This document shows positions 7,936 through 14,811 of a stretch of 64,000 nucleotides of DNA, in pieces. The stretch spans positions 6,634,001-6,698,000 of the forward strand of contig NZ_CP053985.1 of the NCBI RefSeq assembly GCF_013267355.1, given 5' to 3'. This DNA comes from Achromobacter pestifer (lineage in GTDB: Bacteria > Pseudomonadota > Gammaproteobacteria > Burkholderiales > Burkholderiaceae_B). How positions within the stretch are numbered: the stretch's first letter is position 1; each line of letters opens with the position of its first letter. The notes below the pieces were generated by a model, which worked only from the letters and a program-made list of their open reading frames with translations, ran no database searches and was not told the origin of the DNA. The position numbers and the translations under genes were made by a program.

Positions 7936-9489
7936 CTACATTACCAACTGCTGGCTCAATACCAGCAAGTCCTCGTCAGAAAATCTCCCCGCGTAGAACT
8001 GTACTTTTGAATAGGCCAGGAACAATTCCACAAAGGCGCGCAGTAATTCCTGCCGAGCCTGATAGGCGCGATGTTCGGCATTCAACACGTCGGAATTGAT
8101 CCGCTCACCGCCGAGTACGCCTCGACGCAGCGCAACAACCAGAGAGGCACCATCAGCGACGTTCTCGCGCAGCGTGCGAATGCGCTGCATGCTGGTAATG
8201 CAGACCAAGTAGTATTTCCGAAGCAGCATGGCAGCGCTGTTGCTCTTGTCGTGCAATTCGTGGCTGGCTTGTGCTCGCTGGTTGTAGGCCTGACGCGTGG
8301 CATAGTAGCTTGAACCACCGTTGAAGATCGGAATCGAAATCTGCAGGCCAATCGTATTGCTCTTGTAATCCCGTCCCCGATTATTGACGCTATCCGAATC
8401 TATGCGCTCGTGCGTAGCATAGAGCGAAACGCGAGGCATGAACCGCCCCTTCTCACGCTCAATAACCAAGTCGTTGTAGCTCTCAGCCAATCGCGCAGTC
8501 TGTACCTCCGGACTCTGCTGCAAGGCAGAATCCAGTAACGCCGATTGGTCCACGCCCTGAAGGAAGAACTGCCTGGTATTCAGGTTGATCGCCATCAATT
8601 GGGGCGCTTGTACCTGCTCGCCCACAAGTATTGATAGCTCCTCCAGCCGATCCGCCAGTTCATTCTCATGAACCACCAGTTGCGCACGCAGGGTGCCCAG
8701 TTGCGCACGAGTTTCCAGAACATCGATCCGGGTACCCTCGCCTTGAGCCAGCATCCGTTCGTTGTCGCGCAGCATGATTTCATAGGCGCGCAGTTGATGG
8801 CGGGCGAGCTCCAGCAGGTCTCGCGCCAGCACTGCGTTTAAATAGTCCTCGATCAAGGTAATCGCCTGCTGCTGAAATTGCAGCCGGTATTGAGCTTCAG
8901 CATAAGCCGCTTGAGTTTCACCCACGCGATAAGCACTGATAGCGGAGTAGTCGAACAGTACCTGCTCAATCGTCAGACCAGTGCGCTGTCCGTAGAATCG
9001 GTCTTCATCCGTATAGCTACGGGCAGGAATCCACGGCACGCCGCTGCGCCGTACGACATACTCCGTCCGCTGCGTGCGATTGCGCAAATAGTTGATTGAA
9101 GCCTGCGGCAATAGAGCTGCGCGAGCGATATTCCTGGCATCCAGCCCGGCGTCCCGGGCGGCCCGCGCCGCATGCACCTTCGGGTTTCTTTGCAGCATGC
9201 GCTCATAGGCGTGCACCAAATCAAGCGCGGGACGATCCTCTTGCTGCCACCCTGCCTGCCGGGCCGATTTCATTTCTGGCTGCTGCGGAACCCTGGACTC
9301 ATGCGGCAAGAATAATGGCGGTTCCTGCAATAGGGATTGAGCTGTTCCTTCAATTGGCCACGTGGTGACTACAAGCAACAATGCCCCTAGCACCACACTG
9401 GCATGGGCCTGTAGCATCTGGCTTGGCCGAAAGCAGCCCCGCCAACGAGAATCCCGACCCATTCCTAGTCGTTTCGCCATTTGCATCAT
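7936..9489 (-). CDS. TolC-family outer-membrane channel of a type I secretion system
   Basis: A 517-residue TolC-like protein. After a hydrophobic N-terminal segment (ASVVLGALLLVVTTW) there are two outer-membrane efflux repeats with long coiled coils, for example YRLQFQQQAITLIEDYLNAV and QGEGTRIDVLETRAQLG in the first and GLQISIPIFNGGSSYYATRQ and RRGVLGGERINSDVLNAEH in the second. It would form the outer-membrane duct. It starts directly after the stop of the membrane-fusion gene, with AGAGAAG as ribosome-binding site, and is the last gene of the secretion operon. Confidence 0.9.
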   Translation of the reverse strand: MMQMAKRLGMGRDSRWRGCFRPSQMLQAHASVVLGALLLVVTTWPIEGTAQSLLQEPPLFLPHESRVPQQPEMKSARQAGWQQEDRPALDLVHAYERMLQRNPKVHAARAARDAGLDARNIARAALLPQASINYLRNRTQRTEYVVRRSGVPWIPARSYTDEDRFYGQRTGLTIEQVLFDYSAISAYRVGETQAAYAEAQYRLQFQQQAITLIEDYLNAVLARDLLELARHQLRAYEIMLRDNERMLAQGEGTRIDVLETRAQLGTLRAQLVVHENELADRLEELSILVGEQVQAPQLMAINLNTRQFFLQGVDQSALLDSALQQSPEVQTARLAESYNDLVIEREKGRFMPRVSLYATHERIDSDSVNNRGRDYKSNTIGLQISIPIFNGGSSYYATRQAYNQRAQASHELHDKSNSAAMLLRKYYLVCITSMQRIRTLRENVADGASLVVALRRGVLGGERINSDVLNAEHRAYQARQELLRAFVELFLAYSKVQFYAGRFSDEDLLVLSQQLVM

Positions 9490-10848
9490 TTACTTCTCTA
9501 TCAAGGCGAGACGACTGCGGTCGCGCAGCGGTTTGAGCAAGTAACTCATCAGTGTTCGTTCTCCCGTTTTGATGAATGCAGTTACCGGCATACCCGGCTG
9601 CAGGTTCAGTCCAGGCGCCAACTCTCGCTCCCGGAGCTCATCCACGGCGATTTCTACGCGGTAATACGGCCTGTCCTGCGAGTCATCCACTCTGTCGGCA
9701 GACACTGTCGTCACAGTCCCAGCCATTTTTGGAGTGACGGCGCGGTTGAAAGCCATGAACTCCAGATCCACAGACAGACCTGCACGGACCTTATCCACTT
9801 CCTGCACTGGCAGTCTCCCCTCCACCATCAGCGGCTTGTCCAACGGCACAATGTCCATGAGCCTGTCGCCAGCCCTGACCACGCCTCCCTGGGTAAATAC
9901 CGCCACCCCCGTTACAATGCCTGTCGTCGGCGCCACTATTTCCATGTTTGCCATTTCGTACTCCGCACTAGCCAATCTTGATTGCAGATCGGATACGCGA
10001 GTACGCGTCTCGCTCAACTCGACGCGCACCTCCTTTTGATAATCCTCACGTTGGGAAATCAGTCTTGACTGATACTCCTGCACGGTTGCTTCCAATGAAC
10101 CTAAGCGGCCTTGCTCGTCCGCGACCGAGCCAAGTAGCTGTAAATACTGCCGCTCCGCTTCCAGCAATCGATTGCGCGCCAGCAGCCCCTCGTCGGCCAA
10201 GATGCGTTGGCTTTCAAGCTGACGTTCAAAGGTGATGCGCTGCTCCTGGCGCGAGCGCAGAATACGTTGCACACTGCCGCGCTGCTCACGCGCGCCACGT
10301 AAGGCGGCTTCCAGCCCCTCCAACATCGCTTGCTGAGCGCGTATGCGAGTGCCAAACAATTGTTGCTGGACCCGAACCATTTCGTCCACTTGCAAATTAC
10401 CTTCTTGCAGTGCAAGCAATAGTTTTGCATTCAAGTGGATATCTGATAGCCCATCACGCTCGGCCGCAAGACGACTCTCGACTGCCAAACCACTCGAATA
10501 CTGAAAGCGCAATGAATCAAGTTGGTTGGCGGCCAAGGTGGAGTCGAGTTCGACCAGAACCTCGCCTGCCTGTACGCGCGCACCTTCTGCTGTCAGTATC
10601 CGCTGCACCTTCCCACCTACTAGTGGTTGTACTGCCTTGCGGTTCCCACTAACTGCTACCTTTGCATCTATCGGCACGCCCGCATCCAGCGGGGCTAGGA
10701 CAGCCCATCCCAGAAATCCGACAACGGCGATTAATATGATCAACCACCCCAGAAGCACATGCCGGCGCGAGTCATGCGGCAGATCATTCTTAACTCGAAT
10801 TTGGCCACTCGGAAGATCTGCCATATTTTCCCAAGAAAATAACCTCAT
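9490..10848 (-). CDS. HlyD/PrtE-family membrane-fusion protein of type I secretion
   Basis: A 452-residue periplasmic adaptor. A single membrane segment near the N-terminus (HVLLGWLIILIAVVGFLGWA) is followed by a lipoyl-like half motif (VQPLVGGKVQRILTAEGARV), long coiled coils (~100-270) and the beta-barrel region (VVRAGDRLMDIVPLDKPLMV, LELQ-type end). It links the ABC exporter to TolC. The frame is open to 10992, but that part overlaps the exporter gene. ATG 10848 is used here, and ATG 10824 with GGGA upstream is an alternative. Confidence 0.88.
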   Translation of the reverse strand: MRLFSWENMADLPSGQIRVKNDLPHDSRRHVLLGWLIILIAVVGFLGWAVLAPLDAGVPIDAKVAVSGNRKAVQPLVGGKVQRILTAEGARVQAGEVLVELDSTLAANQLDSLRFQYSSGLAVESRLAAERDGLSDIHLNAKLLLALQEGNLQVDEMVRVQQQLFGTRIRAQQAMLEGLEAALRGAREQRGSVQRILRSRQEQRITFERQLESQRILADEGLLARNRLLEAERQYLQLLGSVADEQGRLGSLEATVQEYQSRLISQREDYQKEVRVELSETRTRVSDLQSRLASAEYEMANMEIVAPTTGIVTGVAVFTQGGVVRAGDRLMDIVPLDKPLMVEGRLPVQEVDKVRAGLSVDLEFMAFNRAVTPKMAGTVTTVSADRVDDSQDRPYYRVEIAVDELRERELAPGLNLQPGMPVTAFIKTGERTLMSYLLKPLRDRSRLALIEK

Positions 10849-10897
10849 CTTGACGTCCGAAAATAGAACATCAGAGCCCGATACTCGAGAGCATTCT

Positions 10898-12616
10898 TCA
10901 CTGACGAGAAGTACTTGATATGGCTCGTTGCCTGCGCGCCACCACCTCGGCTGAGGAACCGAAATCAACCTGTGCGCCGGCATGCAACACAAGCATCTTG
11001 TCTGCTTGCCGAAGAATGTTCGACTTGTGAGTGATCAAGATCAACGTGATACCCGTTTGCTTCATGCGGGCCACAGCCTGTGTCAACATGGCGGCGCCCA
11101 TTTCGTCCAGATTGGCATTGGGCTCATCAAGTACGACCAAGCACGGCTTGCCATAGAGCGCACGTGCCAAGCCTACGCGTTGCCGCTGTCCGCCCGACAG
11201 CCCTTTGCCGTTCTCGCCCAACTGGGTTTGATAGCCTTCTGGCAATTGAAGAATCAATTCATGCGCTCCAGCCATCTCGGCTGCAGCAATCACCTTGGAT
11301 TCGTCCGCCACATTAAAGCGAGCGATATTCTCGCCCACAGTGCCAGCAAACAGCTGCACGTCCTGCGGCAGGTAGCCAATCAGCGCTCCAAGAGTCTCCG
11401 GCTGCCATTGATTCAATGGCACACCGTCCAGCAGCACTTTCCCACGCAGTGGTTGCCAAGCGTTCACTAGGCAACGTGCCAAGGTACTCTTGCCTGCCCC
11501 GGAAGAACCCACGACTGCCATAGTCTCGCCGGGTTCCAATTTGAAGCTGATGCCACGCAGCGTCAGCTGCGTGCTGTCGGGTAGCGCCGCCAATAGTTGT
11601 TCAACATGCACTCCCCCCTTCGGTTGAGAAAAATCCATGCCTCCGGCCGGAGGTGAAAATGCGTCCAGCAACTGGCTCAGACGGCGCCTAGCTTCCTTTA
11701 CATGGACCCAATGCCGCGACGCACCGACGATTTGATCAATGGGCGTCAGCGCTCGGCTCAAGAGCACCGAACCAGCGATCATCATCCCCGCTGTCATTTC
11801 ATGCCGCAGCACCAGCCACGCGCACATGCCCAACGCCAGCGACTGCATGGTCAGGCGCAGCGCCTTGTTCCAAGCTTGTATTCTGGTCATGCGAACCTGG
11901 GCCAAGCTCTGCTCACGCACATACGCCTGATGCCGATCTGCCCAGCGGCGACGCAGATTGACGAGCATTCCCATGCCTGCGATCACATCGGCATTGCGCA
12001 AATTGGCATGAGCCTCGCGATTCGAGGCAATCATCAACTCCCCCGCCTTTTGCAGATGCGATCGGCTTACCCGTTCGTTCAGCCATCCCAACGCCAGCAG
12101 CACCAAAACACCGCCCAGTGCAAACCACCCCAATGCCGAATGAAAATAGAACATCAGCAGTACATATACCGGAGACCAAGGCGCATCAAACAGCGCCAGC
12201 AACCACGGCCCAGTCGCAAACTGGCGTAGCTGCTGCAGATCTTCCAACGGTTGCAGAGCATTGAGCCTGCCAGTCTTGAGATTGGCAGCAAATGCAGCAT
12301 CAAAGACGCGAGCCCCTAGTTTCTTATCGAACTCGACGCCAAGACTCCACACCACCATCCCACGCGCCCACTCCAGCGCGCCAATGATTGCATACGCCAT
12401 CAAAACAATAATCGTCAACATCCATAAGGTCTCTTCATTACCGGAAACCAGCACACGATCATAGATTTGCAACATATACACCGTCGGCGCCAGCATAACT
12501 ACCGCCATCACACCAGAAAAAACGCCTGCATGAACGAGCGCACTCCGATAGGTCAATAAGGCCTGCGCTAGTTCGCGCCCCCCTCCATTGTCTGGCTGGA
12601 ACTGTCGCATGCTCAT
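10898..12616 (-). CDS. Type I secretion ABC exporter (PrtD/AprD/HasD type)
   Basis: A 572-residue permease-ATPase. The membrane domain spans ~25-320. The nucleotide-binding domain has Walker A GSSGAGKST (~370-378), Q-loop LPQDVQLF, signature LSGGQRQR, Walker B LVVLDEPNANLD and switch THK. It lacks an N-terminal C39 peptidase or C39-like domain, which groups it with PrtD-type exporters that recognise an uncleaved C-terminal signal rather than a double-glycine leader. ATG 12616 has GGGGAGAG upstream. The longer TTG-started frame to 12673 is less likely. Confidence 0.9.
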   Translation of the reverse strand: MSMRQFQPDNGGGRELAQALLTYRSALVHAGVFSGVMAVVMLAPTVYMLQIYDRVLVSGNEETLWMLTIIVLMAYAIIGALEWARGMVVWSLGVEFDKKLGARVFDAAFAANLKTGRLNALQPLEDLQQLRQFATGPWLLALFDAPWSPVYVLLMFYFHSALGWFALGGVLVLLALGWLNERVSRSHLQKAGELMIASNREAHANLRNADVIAGMGMLVNLRRRWADRHQAYVREQSLAQVRMTRIQAWNKALRLTMQSLALGMCAWLVLRHEMTAGMMIAGSVLLSRALTPIDQIVGASRHWVHVKEARRRLSQLLDAFSPPAGGMDFSQPKGGVHVEQLLAALPDSTQLTLRGISFKLEPGETMAVVGSSGAGKSTLARCLVNAWQPLRGKVLLDGVPLNQWQPETLGALIGYLPQDVQLFAGTVGENIARFNVADESKVIAAAEMAGAHELILQLPEGYQTQLGENGKGLSGGQRQRVGLARALYGKPCLVVLDEPNANLDEMGAAMLTQAVARMKQTGITLILITHKSNILRQADKMLVLHAGAQVDFGSSAEVVARRQRAISSTSRQ

Positions 12617-12737
12617 CGCATCTCTCTCCCCGTGCGATCCTTTCTCAATAACAACCAAAGAAGTAGACTTCAAAAAAAAGCCCGCCGAAGCAGAGCTTAG
12701 TAGGGAATTTTCATTTCTAGATTCGCGCCATATTTAT

Positions 12738-13220
12738 TTATGTCATCTTGAAGCGCGAAATCGAAGGTAAAGATGAAGAAAAAGTTGAAAAAGAAGGAGG
12801 CGAGGAAGTGGAAGACGCAGACTTGGGTTTAACGGCATCTCTGATTTCTCCGCCCAACGCCTTGGCCAGAAATTCCACACGCGTCATTGCCGACTGCATA
12901 CCAGCTCCATCACTTGGAAGACTTAAGCCCAGGCTTGCCAATTTTTGAATGGCCTCGCTGGTCATCGAAGAAACACCAGTTATATACACCGTAGCCAGAG
13001 TCTCGCCGTTCACGACAATGTCCTTGAAAGCCTTTTCGGGAGAGTTATCGGCCGCGCCATCACCCATGCGGACATGCTTTTCCCTTTCCAGCAGGCCCTT
13101 CCCTGTCTCAAGGGCTTCTTTCAACATGGCCTGATGGGATTCAGGGATAGGCTCGGCTCCCTGCCGATCAAGGGGCAGGGGTTGCCCACGATACCGTTGT
13201 CCATTGAAAAAAACGTCCAT
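12738..13220 (-). CDS. Unknown 160-residue protein in the type I secretion operon
   Basis: I do not recognise the family. It starts at ATG 13220 with a perfect AGGAGG, 33 nt after the RTX gene stop, and 121 nt separate it from the exporter gene. There is no signal peptide or membrane segment. The body is mixed helical (QAMLKEALETGKGLLERE, SEAIQKLASLGLSL, TRVEFLAKALGGEIRDAV) around a short strand region (IVVNGETLATVYITG). The last 25 residues are Ser/Pro-rich with no RTX repeats. Between cargo and exporter, it could be a chaperone, immunity protein or second cargo; none is shown. Confidence 0.7.
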   Translation of the reverse strand: MDVFFNGQRYRGQPLPLDRQGAEPIPESHQAMLKEALETGKGLLEREKHVRMGDGAADNSPEKAFKDIVVNGETLATVYITGVSSMTSEAIQKLASLGLSLPSDGAGMQSAMTRVEFLAKALGGEIRDAVKPKSASSTSSPPSFSTFSSSLPSISRFKMT

Positions 13221-13253
13221 AAAACCTCCTGATCATTGGTTTTCATTCAATCT

Positions 13254-13928
13254 TCAAGCCGCCACATCTAAAATCGTGGGATCACTATGCAAAAAATCAT
13301 CAGATGCCAGCATTGCGGACAAGGTTGCATAATTCCCCTTGCCATCCTGGATATATTCAATATTGCTGCTTTTACTATTCAGGTAGAAATCCTGAATAAC
13401 CACCCCATGTTGGACCACCCCATCCACCATGCCTGCTGGTGAATATATCAACAAATTATTGCTGCCCACCAGCCTGAAAGCTTGAAGATCAGACAAATTC
13501 GCACCATTGAACACCAGCACATCATCGCCACCGCCATACCCAGGCACTTCTGCGGCGGTTCGCCCATCGTTGACGACATCGATCCCGGTATTCGCGGTGT
13601 ACCAATAAACATCATTACCGTAGCCACCGTACAGACGATCGTTTCCCTCGCCTCCGTACAAAAAATCATTCCCGCCGATGCCGTTTACCGTATTATCTCC
13701 CACTAAGAGATCATCTCCATCCCCACCATACAACCTATCGTCACCATAACCGCCGATAAGCACATCAGTTCCTCCAAACCCATATATCGTATCGTTCCCG
13801 CCCTTACCATCTATGATGTTGTAATCATAGTTTCCATATAGCGTGTTGTCGCGGTCATCCCCATCATCTCCAGAAATCCTTGGGGCCCAATATTCATCAA
13901 CACCCCTATTACTATTGATAGATTCCAT
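13254..13928 (-). CDS. Small RTX calcium-binding protein, probable secretion cargo
   Basis: A 224-residue protein with nonapeptide GGxGxDxxx repeats from ~40 to 110 (GKGGNDTIYG, GGYGDDRLYGGDGDDLLVG, YGGEGNDRLYGGYGNDVY), which fold as a calcium beta-roll outside the cell. There is no N-terminal signal peptide. The C-terminus ends DPTILDVAA, an acidic residue followed by small hydrophobic residues, as in PrtD-exported proteins. No catalytic domain is visible, so it may be structural or adhesive. The start has GGAG 6 nt upstream. Base composition is clearly more AT-rich than the flanking genes. Confidence 0.88.
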   Translation of the reverse strand: MESINSNRGVDEYWAPRISGDDGDDRDNTLYGNYDYNIIDGKGGNDTIYGFGGTDVLIGGYGDDRLYGGDGDDLLVGDNTVNGIGGNDFLYGGEGNDRLYGGYGNDVYWYTANTGIDVVNDGRTAAEVPGYGGGDDVLVFNGANLSDLQAFRLVGSNNLLIYSPAGMVDGVVQHGVVIQDFYLNSKSSNIEYIQDGKGNYATLSAMLASDDFLHSDPTILDVAA

Positions 13929-14000
13929 TACTCACTCCATTCATGTCTTCACTAAAAAATTCAAGTAAAAAGTGGCGCCCACAAAAGTCAACACCAGATT

Positions 14001-14035
14001 CTCACACAGAAAAATATCAATATTTTTTATATAGC
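14001..14035 (-). promoter_or_regulatory. Leader/promoter element A, upstream of the RTX gene
   Basis: On the minus strand GCTATATAAAAAA (14035-14023) is followed 29 nt from its start by TGTGAG (14006-14001), then by a GCGCCA block. The RTX ATG is 107 nt from the first G. The same series with nearly equal spacing precedes the 52-codon ORF (element B). TATATA could be a -10 box, but no good -35 is seen. Confidence 0.5.
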
Positions 14036-14082
14036 ACGCCTATTTTTGTACCCAGGTAACGCAACCCGTCAGCAGTAGCTGC

Positions 14083-14241
14083 TCATAGCTGGTCACTGAG
14101 CAGCCCCGCACCTCCCGCCATCGAGAATGTCGTAACCGTCGCCCCCTCATAAATGGCTTCATTCCGCCAACCTCCTTCCCTATTCGAAATTCCGGAAACT
14201 GACGACACGACGCCATCGCGCCCGCCCCTCGAAATTTTCAT
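14083..14241 (-). CDS. Putative 52-residue peptide upstream of the RTX operon
   Basis: I do not recognise this ORF. It starts at ATG 14241 with GGAG 6 nt upstream and stops at TGA 14083. The peptide opens MKISRGGRDGVVSSVSG, is Gly/Ser-rich and ends TFSMAGGAGLLSDQL. There is no signal peptide, membrane segment or cysteine. The 5' leader resembles that of the RTX gene in sequence and spacing, which argues for real and co-regulated expression. It may be a secreted peptide, a leader peptide or a chance ORF after a duplicated control region. Confidence 0.5.
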   Translation of the reverse strand: MKISRGGRDGVVSSVSGISNREGGWRNEAIYEGATVTTFSMAGGAGLLSDQL

Positions 14242-14511
14242 GATTTTCTCCAATTGAAAAGAACCATAAAAACGCCGAAATTGAGATTGGCGCGTACAAG
14301 AAATAACATCGACCTCACATCCAGGAGAAGACAGTTTTTTTTATATAGCTCACCAAATCTTTCTATATCCCGGAAAAATGCACCGGAGCGCGAATCCGCA
14401 GCCGCTAATGGCTTCAGCGTGGTTTCACGTCACAGATGACTGGACCCCGAGCGTCGCCAGCAGCAATTCCTGCTGGCAGGCAAACGGTCGTTTTGAAATC
14501 TCCCGCCCACG
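14242..14511. other. AT-rich intergenic region, no recognised gene
   Basis: This is the upstream flank of the secretion island, up to the ybdD terminator. Apart from element B it holds a 7-bp hairpin, CCAGCAG/CTGCTGG at 14457-14476, with no T-run. Short ORFs here lack ribosome-binding sites. Composition changes from AT-rich to the window's normal high GC at about 14380-14560, so one edge of the low-GC segment lies here. Confidence 0.5.
14314..14349 (-). promoter_or_regulatory. Leader/promoter element B, upstream of the 52-codon ORF
   Basis: On the minus strand GCTATATAAAAAA (14349-14337) is followed 30 nt from its start by TGTGAG (14319-14314) and then by TTGTACGCGCCA. The ATG of the small ORF is 108 nt from the first G. 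It pairs with element A. Confidence 0.5.
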
Positions 14512-14539
14512 AAAAAACCCTCCGTTTTACGGGAGGGTT
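14512..14539 (-). terminator. Rho-independent terminator after ybdD-cstA
   Basis: On the minus strand AACCCTCC, a 7-8 nt loop and GGAGGGTT are followed by a run of six T. It lies 40 nt past the stop of the ybdD-like gene. Confidence 0.85.
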
Positions 14540-14578
14540 CATCATCAATCCAGCTCTCGCGAACGAAGCCGTTGATCG

Positions 14579-14791
14579 TCAGCAGCAGCCAATCCGTTTC
14601 TTTCCCCCGTAGCGCGCGTCCTGGCGCTCGCGGAAGAATTCTTCGTAGCTCATCGGCTCCTGGTCAGGATGCGTGCGCCGCATGTGCGCCACATACGTTT
14701 CGTAGTCCGGCACGCCGACCATCAGCCGGAGCGTCTGCCCCAGGTAGCGGCCGGCGGCGCCGGCCGCGGAACTCATGTTGCTGAACAGCAT
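14579..14791 (-). CDS. ybdD: YbdD/YjiX-family small protein
   Basis: A 70-residue protein of the YbdD/YjiX (DUF466) family, with the family features YLGQTLRLMVGVPDYETYVAHM, HPDQEPMSYEEFF and a cysteine-bearing end. It lies 20 nt downstream of cstA, the usual genomic partner, and has GGGAG before its ATG. The molecular role is not known. The fixed pairing suggests it helps the transporter. Confidence 0.9.
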   Translation of the reverse strand: MLFSNMSSAAGAAGRYLGQTLRLMVGVPDYETYVAHMRRTHPDQEPMSYEEFFRERQDARYGGKKRIGCC

Positions 14792-14811
14792 GCGTCGTCT
14801 CCCTGGTCCGC

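Noticed and set aside
13995..14010. TGTGAG as a half CRP site in leader A
   Set aside because: No matching TCACA half occurs at the right distance in either leader. It is kept only as part of the shared leader.
14083..14241. Double-glycine (microcin-type) leader in the 52-residue peptide
   Set aside because: GG pairs occur, but the adjacent exporter has no peptidase domain to cut such a leader, so a bacteriocin call is not justified.
14457..14476. CCAGCAG/CTGCTGG hairpin as a possible small RNA terminator
   Set aside because: It has no T-run and no promoter could be paired with it.
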